Origin: Peribacillus loiseleuriae
Lineage (GTDB): Bacteria; Bacillota; Bacilli; Bacillales; DSM-1321
Direction of reading: 5' to 3'
Assembly (NCBI RefSeq): GCF_001183985.1
Contig: NZ_LFZW01000001.1
Span: 1,457,812-1,521,811 of the forward strand
DNA length: 64,000 nucleotides
Position 1 is the first letter of the stretch. The number at the start of each line of letters is the position of its first letter. The notes beneath the pieces were generated by a model. It was not told the origin of the DNA. It did no database searches and saw only the letters and a program-made list of their open reading frames with translations. This document shows, piece after piece, positions 25,350 through 34,376 of the stretch. A program made the translations under genes and the position numbers.

Positions 25350-26102
25350 TTAGTTTTTCATTATTGATTTACCCATTTGAATGAAGGCATCTCTGTAATC
25401 ATGATCTTTATTAGTAAAAATCGTTATTCTAGATTGGTTCTTTTCGTCTTGGAAAAGAACAGAAGTGACGATGTCGTCTCCATTTACTGCTTCATAAACG
25501 ACTGCATGGTCAAGAGAATATTGGGAAGCGTCAATTGATGTGACCGTTTCTGAAATGGCATTCAATTGTGTTTTGACATTTGCTTCGATTTCATCCCAAT
25601 TCACATTAGTAGGGAAGTGCTCAATCCGCATGTAAACTTCATCTTGTTCAGTTAAATACAGGACATCCTTATTAGGTTCTTCTGCAGTTAGCTCAAATTC
25701 AGGCAGCACATACAAACTGAATGGCTGATTATCGCTCTTTTTTAGGAACGCCGTTTCTTCTTTTTCTTTACCATTGACTTTGAATTTCAACGGTTGTTCA
25801 GGAATTCGGACTGTTTCGCCTTTATCCTCGGTTGTTGAAGTTTCAGTAGCTCCATCTACTTTAGTTGGCTCGTCTGTAGATGGATCGGCATTATCAGTAG
25901 AGTCAGTGTTTACGGTGCTGTCTTTGTTTGCCTCACTGCTATTCTCATTGGTATCAGAAGTATTTCCAGTGATTTCTGTACTGACGTCTGTATTTTCTAG
26001 TTTTGGTTCCTTGGCATTATCGTCATTATTGCCAGTACCACAACCACTTAGTACAAAAGCAGAAACTGTAAGTCCAGCTAGTACTAATTTCCATTTGTTC
26101 AT
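25350..26102 (-). CDS. Putative lipoprotein of unknown function
   Basis: 250 residues. Lipoprotein signal peptide with lipobox LSGC (Cys at about 21), followed by about 80 residues rich in Thr, Ser, Asp, Asn and Glu (low-complexity surface linker) and a C-terminal domain of about 140 residues ending 'YRDAFIQMGKSIMKN'. Membrane-anchored outside the cell. Function not recognised; the C-terminal domain may resemble secreted stress proteins of Bacillus. The ATG has an AAAGGGGAT site. Confidence 0.7.
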   Translation of the reverse strand: MNKWKLVLAGLTVSAFVLSGCGTGNNDDNAKEPKLENTDVSTEITGNTSDTNENSSEANKDSTVNTDSTDNADPSTDEPTKVDGATETSTTEDKGETVRIPEQPLKFKVNGKEKEETAFLKKSDNQPFSLYVLPEFELTAEEPNKDVLYLTEQDEVYMRIEHFPTNVNWDEIEANVKTQLNAISETVTSIDASQYSLDHAVVYEAVNGDDIVTSVLFQDEKNQSRITIFTNKDHDYRDAFIQMGKSIMKN

Positions 26103-26250
26103 TGGAATAATCCCCTTTCCTGTGTGAGTTTCCCGCTTCCTAAAGAATAAAAAGCAATTTCAATATACCATAAATTGTGTAGAAATGCTTTTACAATGTT
26201 AGACGAATCGATTAAAAAAAGGTTACGAATTCTATATAATCTGTTGTAAA

Positions 26251-26376
26251 AGAGGAGAGGATGCCACAAAAGCTAAGGGCCAGATCCCGCAACAACTAAA
26301 TACAGTACAAGTTTCGTGTATGAAACACTACATACTGATTTAGAGTGCGAGGTCAGACCCTTATGAGACACCCTCG
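26251..26376. repeat. Dispersed inverted-repeat element, copy R2
   Basis: Starts GAGAGGATGCCAC and ends GAGACACCCTC, with the 'CAACAACTAAATACAGT' block seen in R5. Lies upstream of the lipoprotein gene. Confidence 0.65.
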
Positions 26377-26432
26377 ATTTTAAGTACGCTAAATATAGGT
26401 GTTGTATGAATTGGAGATTTACAGGCAGTTTA

Positions 26433-26480
26433 TCCCCCACCAATTTTTTCTTGATTTTCTCAAAAAAATGAGGTGGGAGT
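26433..26480. repeat. Long hairpin of unknown origin
   Basis: ATCCCCCACC and GGTGGGAGT arms extended by T-rich and A-rich strands (TTTTTTCTTGA / TCAAAAAAATG) give a nearly continuous stem. Could be an IS200/IS605-type terminal palindrome remnant or a terminator. The rest of 26103-26557 beyond R2 holds nothing recognised. Confidence 0.5.
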
Positions 26481-26557
26481 ATTACAGCCTAGTAAACCAG
26501 GGTAAATAATTATCGAACACTTTCCAAGCTTTAATATGTAGCGTGCTCAATAAACAT

Positions 26558-26734
26558 CTATTTAATGATTTTATAATTTTTATGATTGACTACCGTTTTC
26601 TGTTCCAAATCAAAATCTCTGTAATTAGCCATATAAGTAACATCTACAATTACTGAATTTTCGTTAACCTTTTCTACGATTCCTTGCAAGCCATCTCGGA
26701 ATTCAATAATATTACCTATTTCTGCTTTTTTCAT
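26558..26734 (-). CDS. ykvS: YkvS family protein (DUF2187)
   Basis: 58 residues from ATG 26734 (AAGGATGG upstream); three extra N-terminal residues are possible from 26743. One small KOW/Tudor-like barrel 'IGNIIEFRDGLQGIVEKVNENSVIVDVTYM' as in B. subtilis YkvS. Function unknown. Matches the ykv gene neighbourhood. Confidence 0.85.
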   Translation of the reverse strand: MKKAEIGNIIEFRDGLQGIVEKVNENSVIVDVTYMANYRDFDLEQKTVVNHKNYKIIK

Positions 26735-27111
26735 AGCTATCAACCATCCTTTTCATCTCATAATTGTCTTTTTGTTTGAAGGAAAAGGGAACGAAGTTTT
26801 GTTAACTTAAACCAGTTACCAATTAAACTGTAAGTTAAACTAGATTTCGAGTGAACATCTATAAAATTGCTGCTCCGTCCCCTTATTAGAGTTGTTTTCC
26901 CGCTCCATAAAGACATTCTTCAAACTAGATTGTAGCGTTTAACGCCGTGTTGTTTCTTAATTTAGAAACAATAGAGGGATTATTCAGTGATTTAAAGATA
27001 TTCCTGTTATCAGGTAAATAAATCCATAGAGCGCTTTCAATGTATTTTTCAATAACTCTACAAAACTTTTCATAAATTCCTTTATGATTACGAGTATATT
27101 AAAAAAGTAAA

Positions 27112-27279
27112 ATGCTGAATAGTTTACTATACAGTTTGCACTACTTTTTCCCATACGTAAAGAATTTGTTTACAATTATTGATATATTGGTCAGTTTTTT
27201 GGGATTAAGTATTGCTCTTAAAAAAATAGACGCAGATATCCAGGTGATTATAAAAGAGCTTCACTCCTTTGCAGCATAA
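27112..27279 (+). CDS. Possible small membrane peptide (55 residues)
   Basis: ATG-started frame coding a hydrophobic segment (LFTIIDILVSFLGLSIAL) followed by a charged helix (KKIDADIQVIIKELHSF). Protein-like composition but no convincing ribosome binding site, so it may be a remnant. It is the only coding candidate in the otherwise featureless stretch 26760-27360. Confidence 0.3.
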   Translation: MLNSLLYSLHYFFPYVKNLFTIIDILVSFLGLSIALKKIDADIQVIIKELHSFAA

Positions 27280-27362
27280 TTGAAAAATTGCATAATGCGC
27301 AATGATCACGTATTATAGTACTGGATTTTGGAATTAATTATGAAACGTGTGGAGGTATTGGA

Positions 27363-27557
27363 TTGGAGAAAGAAGAAGTAGAGACGCTGTTGAATCAGCT
27401 TGCAAACCGGGAGATTGATGAATGTACCATTACGAAGGAGCATTTTTTGTCTTTCCAACTTGTTCTTGTCAACAGGGAAGATTTCAAACGCTTTCGTGGT
27501 ATAGCAAAACATGGTGGAGAAGTCACTTATCAATACATGGACGAACCAAGAAGTTAA
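27363..27557 (+). CDS. Conserved small hypothetical protein
   Basis: 64 residues from TTG 27363 with GTGGAGGT upstream. Acidic N-terminal helix (MEKEEVETLLNQLANREIDE) and a compact 'REDFKRFRGIAKHGGEVTYQYMDEP' end, which I associate with small conserved Bacillaceae proteins of unknown role. Followed by a strong terminator. No domain or function can be named. Confidence 0.65.
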   Translation: MEKEEVETLLNQLANREIDECTITKEHFLSFQLVLVNREDFKRFRGIAKHGGEVTYQYMDEPRS

Positions 27558-27566
27558 ACTTTTACA

Positions 27567-27620
27567 TAAGCCTGTCTAGCTATGCGTTTTCCTTGCGTAA
27601 ATAAAGACAGGCATTTTTTA
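27567..27620 (+). terminator. Rho-independent terminator
   Basis: GCCTGTCT and AGACAGGC arms followed by ATTTTTTA after the small conserved gene. Confidence 0.75.
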
Positions 27621-27768
27621 TTAGATTTAGGTATTTTTTGTTCAGATTTTACTCCGTTTAAATCCATCATCATTTATTGCTTCCGAAATTTCTTTAGCCT
27701 TTAATAAGGTGGTTCAAAGGAAACTCGAAATGATTCTTCGCGGTTCTATCTCAAGTATTAGGATGTTG

Positions 27769-28530
27769 TTACCTTTTAGCGTTTCGAAAGCCAGCCTTAA
27801 GTGCATCCTTTTCCGTACAAAACAACATTTCAGGTTTCGTCTGCTCATAATGCTGTCCACCTTTCACATGATATATTTTTTCACCTTTCGAGTTAATATT
27901 TCCCTTAATTTCAGGATTTGTACAAGCAATAGGACTTTCGTTTTCTTTCTGTTTTTTTTCAGCAAAACCTGTACTTGTTGCATAATTTTCGATGGACCAA
28001 ATACCAATTTCATTTAGTTGAGCTTTTTCTTGGATATCGCGGAATTCATCGATGTATTTCGTATTTGGGGCAAATACATAAGCAACCCTAGCATATCCTT
28101 TTTCAAGTAAAAGTTGATTCACCATTTTTTCATTTGTATATAGATATGCAAGTAGTCTGCCGTATTTGTCCCGTTCATTCGTACCAAGCTCTATTTCGAC
28201 GTCTGTGCCAACCGGTAATAGCTTTTTAACAAAGTCGCTCGCTTCAATCGCAAACGGTTGGACTGGTTTTGTAGGATGTACGCTCTCTGGCGTATCAACG
28301 AGTAAAAGCCTTACTGTTTCTTCTTTACTGTTATCCAGTTTGATTTTTATTGTATCGCCGTCCACGACCCGAACAATGGAAGCTGGGATAGTAGAAGTTT
28401 TTACCTCAGCTAAATCGGTTTTATGGGGGTGATTGCTTTCGTTAGTATTCTGGCTATTTGAACATCCTATAAGTGTCATACAGCATATAAAAGCAAAGAT
28501 CATTAATATTTGATTAGTGTAAAATTTCAT
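27769..28530 (-). CDS. Thermonuclease family lipoprotein
   Basis: 253 residues from ATG 28530 (GGAGGTTAAC upstream). Lipobox ending in IGC at about residue 23 anchors it outside the membrane. Staphylococcal-nuclease fold: 'RVVDGDTIKIKL', 'RLLLVDTPES' and 'DKYGRLLAYLY' carry the calcium-binding Asp residues and catalytic Arg/Glu positions. A C-terminal 60-residue domain (YHVKGGQHYEQTKPEMLFCTEKDALKAGFR) looks like a metal-binding add-on found in similar Bacillus nucleases. Extracellular degradation of DNA and RNA likely. Confidence 0.87.
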   Translation of the reverse strand: MKFYTNQILMIFAFICCMTLIGCSNSQNTNESNHPHKTDLAEVKTSTIPASIVRVVDGDTIKIKLDNSKEETVRLLLVDTPESVHPTKPVQPFAIEASDFVKKLLPVGTDVEIELGTNERDKYGRLLAYLYTNEKMVNQLLLEKGYARVAYVFAPNTKYIDEFRDIQEKAQLNEIGIWSIENYATSTGFAEKKQKENESPIACTNPEIKGNINSKGEKIYHVKGGQHYEQTKPEMLFCTEKDALKAGFRNAKR

Positions 28531-29168
28531 GTTAACCTCCGGAGTAATGTTGTAAAAAGGAAAAAAAGCAGATGGATTTTTGGATTGCAAGCCATAAGAA
28601 AAATTTCCAAAATAAGAATAGTATTGGCTACTTTGAAAAATGGACCATGCAAATATGTATATTACAGTGAGGAAAGTAAAAAATACAATTAAATAGAATT
28701 GAAAAAATGGTGAATGCCATATTTACGCATGAATGATTTTGGTTGTTTTTGATCGATTTTACTTAAAAAGGTACCATTTTTTTATAAATTAATTCCTGAT
28801 TATGTAAGCGATGTCTTCCGCTGTGGTGAAGGGTTTCTTTCCATTCAAAATAATTAGGTATTTACATAAAAGAATAAATTAACATTGAATAATAGTTGCT
28901 TTTATAAAGGATTTCTTGTAGGATTTTCCTTGAAAAAGCAAGGTGAAATCATTGTCTGATATCATTAGGAATGCTATTCTTAATTATGAGTGGAACATGA
29001 GATATTTTACATGAGATATATGGGAATACTTTCAATTCCATTTGCATACTTTTTTGCTTTTTAACATGATATAACCAACATTGGGTAAAATGACAGTAGT
29101 TATTGCGTCATTTAATGTGGTTATATGTTAAGATTATTTATATTATTGGAAAAGGGAGATTGATTTTA

Positions 29169-29435
29169 ATGCAACAAAAAACATTTAAAGTAATAGCAGA
29201 TACTGGAATTCATGCACGTCCTGCAACATTGTTAGTTCAAGCTTCAGGTAAATTCGATTCGGAGATTAATCTTGAATATAATGGCAAGAAAGTAAATCTT
29301 AAATCAATCATGGGAGTTATGTCACTTGGAGTTGGCAAAGATGCTGAAATTACGATCTCTGCTGAAGGAAGCGACGAGAAAGACGCACTTAACACATTAG
29401 AAGAAACATTGAAAAAAGAGGGATTAGCTGAATAA
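29169..29435 (+). CDS. ptsH: Phosphocarrier protein HPr
   Basis: 88 residues, full length. The phosphoacceptor His15 is in GIHARPAT and the regulatory Ser46 in NLKSIMGV, the target of HPr kinase in Gram-positive carbon catabolite repression. ATG 29169 with GGGAGAT upstream. Its stop overlaps the ATG of ptsI. The gap 28531-29168 carries only AT-rich sequence with a TATATT-like promoter; no ptsG is next to it, unlike B. subtilis. Confidence 0.97.
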   Translation: MQQKTFKVIADTGIHARPATLLVQASGKFDSEINLEYNGKKVNLKSIMGVMSLGVGKDAEITISAEGSDEKDALNTLEETLKKEGLAE

Positions 29436-31156
29436 TGTCAACTTTATTATCCGGCATTGCCGCTTCTAACGGGATTGCGATTGCGAAGGCATATCGGTTA
29501 ATTGAACCTGAATTAAAGGTTGAAAAGAAGTCGATTGAAAATGTTGCTGAAGAATCAGCTCGTTTTAAAGCAGCGGTAGATATGTCGAAATCAGAATTAC
29601 AAAATATCCGGGAAAAAGCAGCTGAAGATTTAGGTGAAGATAAAGCTGCGATTTTTGATGCTCATTTGTTAGTAATATCTGACCCAGAACTATTAGGTCC
29701 GATTGAAGACAAAATTAAATCCGAAAATATTAATGCTGAATTTGCCTTAAAGGAAACAGCGGATATGTTTATCTTGATGTTTGAGCAAATGGATAATGAA
29801 TACATGAGAGAGCGTGCAGCAGATATTCGTGACGTTACGAAAAGGCTTCTTGCGCATCTTTTGGGTGTTCAAATTCCGAATCCAAGCATGATTGCAGAAG
29901 AAGTGATCGTGATTTCTGAAGATTTAACGCCTTCAGACACAGCGCAATTAAATCGCCAATTTGTAAAAGGTTTTACGACAGATATCGGCGGTCGAACGTC
30001 ACATTCTGCGATTATGGCTCGTTCTATGGAAATTCCTGCAGTTGTTGGTACTAAGGAAGCTACGAAAACGATTCAGAACGGCGATATCGTGATTGTAGAT
30101 GGATTAAATGGACAAGTACATATTAATCCAACCCCTGAAGTTATTAAACAGTATGAGAAAGAAGCACAAGCTTATGAAGCGCAAAAAGCGGAATGGGCAA
30201 AGCTTGTTAATGAGCAAACGATTTCCAAAGACGGCCACCATGTTGAACTGGTTGCAAACATTGGTACACCTAAAGACCTTGTAGGCGTGATTAATAATGG
30301 TGGAGAAGGTGTCGGTCTCTATCGTACCGAATTTCTTTACATGGGCCGAGAGCAGTTGCCAACAGAAGAAGAGCAGTTTGAGGCGTATAAAGCTGTATTA
30401 GAAGGCCTAAAAGGAAAACCTGTGGTCGTTCGTACTCTTGATATTGGTGGAGACAAAGAGCTACCGTATCTTAATTTGCCAAAAGAAATGAACCCATTCC
30501 TAGGATACCGAGCGATTCGCTTATGCCTGGATCAACAGGAAATCTTCCGTACCCAGCTTCGTGCATTATTGCGCGCAAGCCAGTACGGAGATTTGAAAAT
30601 TATGTTTCCGATGATTGCTACCCTTGGTGAGTTCCGTCAAGCAAAAGCGATTTTGGAAGAAGAAAAACAACAACTTCTTGCGAAGGGTGTTACTGTGGCT
30701 GAAGGTATCGAAGTCGGAATTATGGTAGAAATACCTTCCACTGCTGTTATGGCTGATACATTTGCAAAAGAAGTTGATTTCTTTAGTATTGGAACAAATG
30801 ATCTTATCCAATACACAATGGCTGCGGATCGAATGAATGAACGAGTTTCATACTTATATCAACCATACAACCCGGCTATTTTACGTTTAGTAAAAATGGT
30901 CATTGATGCCGCTCATAAAGAAGGCAAATGGGCTGGTATGTGTGGAGAAATGGCTGGTGACGAAACAGCAATCCCTGTATTGCTCGGTCTAGGTCTCGAT
31001 GAATTTTCAATGAGTGCCACTTCAATCTTGAGAGCACGTTCGTTAATCAGCAAACTCTCAAAAGAAGAAATGGAAGCATTGGCGATATCTGTCTTGGATC
31101 TCGAAACAAATGAAGATGTACAAGCTGCTGTTGAAGCAGCTGTTTCAAAAGCGTAA
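29435..31156 (+). CDS. ptsI: PTS enzyme I
   Basis: 573 residues. Active His190 in [14 protein letters not shown]-terminal TIM-barrel PEP-binding domain with '[14 protein letters not shown]', '[15 protein letters not shown]' and catalytic Cys in '[10 protein letters not shown]'. It transfers phosphate from PEP to HPr. Transcribed with ptsH (ATGT overlap). Followed by repeat R3, which may terminate the operon. Confidence 0.97.
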   Translation: MSTLLSGIAASNGIAIAKAYRLIEPELKVEKKSIENVAEESARFKAAVDMSKSELQNIREKAAEDLGEDKAAIFDAHLLVISDPELLGPIEDKIKSENINAEFALKETADMFILMFEQMDNEYMRERAADIRDVTKRLLAHLLGVQIPNPSMIAEEVIVISEDLTPSDTAQLNRQFVKGFTTDIGGRTSHSAIMARSMEIPAVVGTKEATKTIQNGDIVIVDGLNGQVHINPTPEVIKQYEKEAQAYEAQKAEWAKLVNEQTISKDGHHVELVANIGTPKDLVGVINNGGEGVGLYRTEFLYMGREQLPTEEEQFEAYKAVLEGLKGKPVVVRTLDIGGDKELPYLNLPKEMNPFLGYRAIRLCLDQQEIFRTQLRALLRASQYGDLKIMFPMIATLGEFRQAKAILEEEKQQLLAKGVTVAEGIEVGIMVEIPSTAVMADTFAKEVDFFSIGTNDLIQYTMAADRMNERVSYLYQPYNPAILRLVKMVIDAAHKEGKWAGMCGEMAGDETAIPVLLGLGLDEFSMSATSILRARSLISKLSKEEMEALAISVLDLETNEDVQAAVEAAVSKA

Positions 31157-31160
31157 TTAA

Positions 31161-31293
31161 AAAAGAGGATGTCTCAAATTAAAGGTCTAACCTCACACAC
31201 TATACACCGTTTATTATGTTATGTTCACGTCTTAAACGAAATATAGTAGATGTGGGGTCTGACTCTTTTGTTTTGGGCCAGCCTCTTTTTTTT
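31161..31293. repeat. Dispersed inverted-repeat element, copy R3
   Basis: Starts AAAAGAGGATGTCTCA and ends GGGCCAGCCTCTTTTTTTT, with 'TATACACCGTTTATTATGTT'-type interior related to R6. It sits directly after ptsI. Confidence 0.7.
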
Positions 31294-31449
31294 GATAAGA
31301 ATTATAATTACGTTGTTAAGGGACATTCGAAAAACATTCTTATGTTCGGATTTGCTACAACTTGTCTTTATTAACTAGCAAAAGGTTTTCCACTTTAGAT
31401 CCGCTAAGCTATAATGATAGTGAAGAAAATGGATGGAGGGGAATTACAT

Positions 31450-32235
31450 ATGGAATTAGGTTTACGTAACAAGAATGCACTCGTTATTGCTTCAAGTCAG
31501 GGGTTAGGAAAAGCGGTTGCAGCTTTGCTTGTGAAAGAAGGTGCAAACGTTATGCTTTCTGGTAGAGATGAAGAAAAACTGAAAGCTGTGCAAAGAGAGC
31601 TTGAAAGCTCAGAAGGCGGTAGAGTAGCCTATTGTGTCACGGATATTACAAAAAATAATGAGATTGTGAATCTTGTCAATCGAACAAATGAGGAATTCGG
31701 TGGCATAGAGCTACTTGTAAACAATGCGGGAGGTCCGAAGGCCGGTTCGTTTATTGAAATGAGTGATGATGATTGGCAACATTCATTTGAATTGAATTTA
31801 CTAAGCTATATCCGAATCATTCGCGAAACACTCCCATCCTTGCAAAAACAGGGCGGGAAGATTGTGAATATCGCTTCTTCATCAATTAAAGAGCCTATTC
31901 CTGGGTTGATTTTATCTAATACATTTCGAACAGCCATTGTTGGTCTGTCTAAAACTTTGGCGACAGAGTTGGCTACAGATAACATTTTGATTAATACAGT
32001 GGGGCCTGGCCGTATTGCAACGGATAGAGTAGCCCATCTCGATCAAGTTAATGCTGATAAGCAAGGCGTCAGTGTAAAGGAAATGGAAGCAAAAATGAAA
32101 GCAGCAATTCCTTTGGGGCGCTACGGCGAGCCTGAGGAATTTGCAAAATTAGTTACATTCCTGCTTTCAGAGGCAAACTCTTATCTTACTGGACAAACGT
32201 ATTTAGTGGATGGTGGTTCAATTAAATCGATTTAA
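31450..32235 (+). CDS. ykvO: SDR family oxidoreductase, YkvO-like, atypical active site
   Basis: 261 residues from ATG 31450 (GGAGGGG upstream). Rossmann motif is ASSQGLG instead of TGxxxGxG, NNAG is present, and the usual Y-x3-K is replaced by SNTFR in 'LILSNTFRTAIVGLSK', so the canonical catalytic Tyr/Lys pair appears absent. C-terminal 'YLTGQTYLVDGG' is normal. The enzyme may be a reductase with an alternative mechanism. Position near ptsHI agrees with the ykv region. Confidence 0.8.
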   Translation: MELGLRNKNALVIASSQGLGKAVAALLVKEGANVMLSGRDEEKLKAVQRELESSEGGRVAYCVTDITKNNEIVNLVNRTNEEFGGIELLVNNAGGPKAGSFIEMSDDDWQHSFELNLLSYIRIIRETLPSLQKQGGKIVNIASSSIKEPIPGLILSNTFRTAIVGLSKTLATELATDNILINTVGPGRIATDRVAHLDQVNADKQGVSVKEMEAKMKAAIPLGRYGEPEEFAKLVTFLLSEANSYLTGQTYLVDGGSIKSI

Positions 32236-32280
32236 AAGTAGGGAATACCAATGTGAACGTAATACAAAGGGGGACATGAT

Positions 32281-33159
32281 ATGGCACATTTGATCGAAAC
32301 TGCAAAAATTGGATTTATTGGAACGGGTGTAATGGGAAAAAGCATGGTAAGCAATTTATTGAAAGCGGGATTTAATGTCACGGTTTATAATCGGACTAAA
32401 GAGAAGGCGGCAGATCTTCTAAAAGCAGGAGCGGGCTGGGCGGAATCACCAAAAGAGTTAGCCAAACAAACAAATGTGATTATTTCCATTGTTGGGTATC
32501 CGAGCGATGTAGAGGAAATTTACTTTGGTGAGGAAGGCATCATCCACTATGCGGATGAAAATACGATTATAATTGATATGACGACTTCTACACCAACCCT
32601 TGCCAAAAAGATTGCATCTTGTGCAAAGGAAAAAGGCATGTATTCACTAGATGCCCCTGTATCAGGTGGAGACATAGGAGCGCGAGATGGAAAGTTAGCA
32701 ATTATGGTTGGTGGTGAACAAGATATATTTAATGAGGTAATCACAATATTTGAAGTTCTGGGTACGAATATTGTATACCAAGGAGAATCAGGTTCAGGTC
32801 AGCATACGAAGATGTGTAACCAAATTGCGATTGCATCTAATATGATTGGAGTTACCGAGGCAATTGTTTACGCCCAAAAAGCCGGTCTAAATCCGAATAC
32901 TGTATTAAAGAGTATAACTACAGGAGCAGCAGGTAGTTGGTCACTTTCTAATTTGGCCCCTAGAATGATCCAAGGTGATTTCGAACCAGGGTTTTATATT
33001 AAGCATTTTTTGAAAGATATGAAGATTGCGCTGGAAGAAGCAGAACGAATGAACCTAGAATTACCTGGGTTAACGCTTGCTAAATCGCTTTATGATCAAT
33101 TAGCCGAAGCTGGAGAAGAGGATTGTGGTACTCAAGCACTTTATAAACATTTTTTTTAA
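32281..33159 (+). CDS. ykwC: 3-hydroxyacid dehydrogenase family protein (YkwC)
   Basis: 292 residues. NAD(P)-binding GFIGTGVMGKSM with NRT at the second strand end suggesting NADP; substrate motif DAPVSGGDIGARDGKL; catalytic Lys in 'GSGQHTKMCNQI'. Typical of 3-hydroxyisobutyrate/tartronate semialdehyde-type dehydrogenases; substrate unknown. Strong AAAGGGGGAC site. About 45 bases after ykvO, possibly co-transcribed. Confidence 0.87.
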   Translation: MAHLIETAKIGFIGTGVMGKSMVSNLLKAGFNVTVYNRTKEKAADLLKAGAGWAESPKELAKQTNVIISIVGYPSDVEEIYFGEEGIIHYADENTIIIDMTTSTPTLAKKIASCAKEKGMYSLDAPVSGGDIGARDGKLAIMVGGEQDIFNEVITIFEVLGTNIVYQGESGSGQHTKMCNQIAIASNMIGVTEAIVYAQKAGLNPNTVLKSITTGAAGSWSLSNLAPRMIQGDFEPGFYIKHFLKDMKIALEEAERMNLELPGLTLAKSLYDQLAEAGEEDCGTQALYKHFF

Positions 33160-33170
33160 TATTTATAAAG

Positions 33171-33306
33171 TGTTCAAAAAGGAGGATAGAAAGAGCCGAG
33201 AAGTTCTGCAAGCGATCGTCTCTAGACTTGTGCGATTTTAATAGAAGATCACTCATGAGCTTTGATGCAATTCGCTAGCTTTTTCATCGGATTTTTTGAA
33301 CAACCT
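33171..33306. repeat. Second inverted-repeat element family, single copy
   Basis: Ends GTGTTCAAAAAGGAGG and TTTTTTGAACAACCT, with an inner pair around TTCTGCAAGCGATCG and ATGCAATTCGCTAGC. MITE-like; fills the gap after ykwC. Confidence 0.55.
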
Positions 33307-33406
33307 CATATAATCGTTTTCTTAAAACTCGCTCCAATCTCTTGAATACAAGCATACTGTCATGAATAGGCTAGTCATATAACAACCGAAAGGAAGTCGG
33401 TTTAGT

Positions 33407-33772
33407 ATGGGGATGTTTGATGATATTGGTCAAATGTTTCAAGAGCTTGAGGATGGACGGTATATTGTAAGAATTGAAAACTATTATAGAAAAAAAACGA
33501 AACACAACTTGAATCCGCTTTGCTGGGAGTTAAAGCTAATGAATGAGAGTTCGCTTGCTTTACCAGTCAAAGTCAGTCAGATAGAAACGAATTATGGATT
33601 TCAAATTCTAATGCGTGAGTTGAAGAATTTGGGCTGCTTAAAGCCAAAATCCGCAGCCGAATTTGCAGAGGTTCTGACAGGTTTAAAGGGTGCGATAATT
33701 GAAGTGAACATTACGACGACTAAGCAAAATGAAGGCTTTCGAGATATTCGATTTCTACGCAAGCTCTATTGA
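33407..33772 (+). CDS. Conserved hypothetical protein
   Basis: 121 residues. ATG preceded by AAGGAAG. Starts MGMFDDIGQMFQELEDGRYIVRIE and has a basic middle (YYRKKTKHNLNPLCWELKLM) and helix-rich centre. The 'DGRY-VRIENYYRKKTK-NL-PLCWELKL' run recalls phage DUF669-type single-strand-binding-like proteins, but the match is weak. Stands alone in the host region; a phage-derived origin is possible. Function not assigned. Confidence 0.55.
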   Translation: MGMFDDIGQMFQELEDGRYIVRIENYYRKKTKHNLNPLCWELKLMNESSLALPVKVSQIETNYGFQILMRELKNLGCLKPKSAAEFAEVLTGLKGAIIEVNITTTKQNEGFRDIRFLRKLY

Positions 33773-33814
33773 AGTATCTACTAAATAAATTTTTTACAAT
33801 AAGCTATCTTAAAG

Positions 33815-33950
33815 GGACTAAGGATATCCAAAAGGAAAGGATTCAGGCCTACATCAACTATATATCGTTATTATGACGTGTGCATGTGACACGATAAACG
33901 ATGTATAGAGTATGAGGGCAGCTCCATTTGAGGCTTCCTTGCCCCTATTT
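33815..33950. repeat. Dispersed inverted-repeat element, degenerate copy R4
   Basis: The core 'CTATATATCGTTATTATGACGTG' resembles R6 interior, and 'GTATAGAGTATGAGG' matches its right part; ends are eroded (AAGGATATCCAAAAG / TTTGAGGCTTCCTT). Confidence 0.5.
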
Positions 33951-33989
33951 TGTTTAATGTCCAGGAATATCAGGTAGTTCATTAAGGAA

Positions 33990-34217
33990 TCATTCAATTC
34001 TATTTAAAGCCTCTTTCAATATATCTAGAGAACAAGCGTAAGAAAATCGAAAATATCCCTCGCCAAGCTGGGAAAAGGCATCTCTTGGAATCACAGCTAC
34101 CTTTGTTTTTTCAACAAGTTCAAGGCAAAATGAGAGTGAAGTATAATACCTGTAGAGAAAGATATATTGCAAATAGTCTCCTTGTTGAGCATGTTCAAAA
34201 AGTCTAAGATAGATCAT
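33990..34217 (-). pseudogene. Decayed aminotransferase C-terminus, probable patA remnant
   Basis: The last 43 residues (ELVEKTKVAVIPRDAFSQLG, then EGYFRFSYACSLDILKEALNRIE) are the C-terminal end of class I/II aminotransferases of the PatA group. The preceding residues do not match and no N-terminal domain, PLP lysine or start is present. In B. subtilis patA adjoins cheV, and cheV lies 1.3 kb away here, so this looks like gene decay at the ancestral site. Confidence 0.65.
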
Positions 34218-34376
34218 TGTCAGATTGTATCAAAGCTCTTAAAGTAACCGTCTCTTATCTCGAGCTTAATAAATGTATACTTGTTAGGTTAAAACAAAGA
34301 GATTCTTGAACTGCATGGATTTTATTATCTATCAAGTTGAACAAGCACGTAAAAAAGTTAATTAAGGATGGATAAT

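Noticed and set aside
26251-26376. SAM-riboswitch-like appearance (GAGAGGATGCCACAA)
   Set aside because: The conserved S-box core is missing and the segment aligns with the dispersed inverted repeat family instead; the gene downstream is on the other strand and unrelated to methionine.
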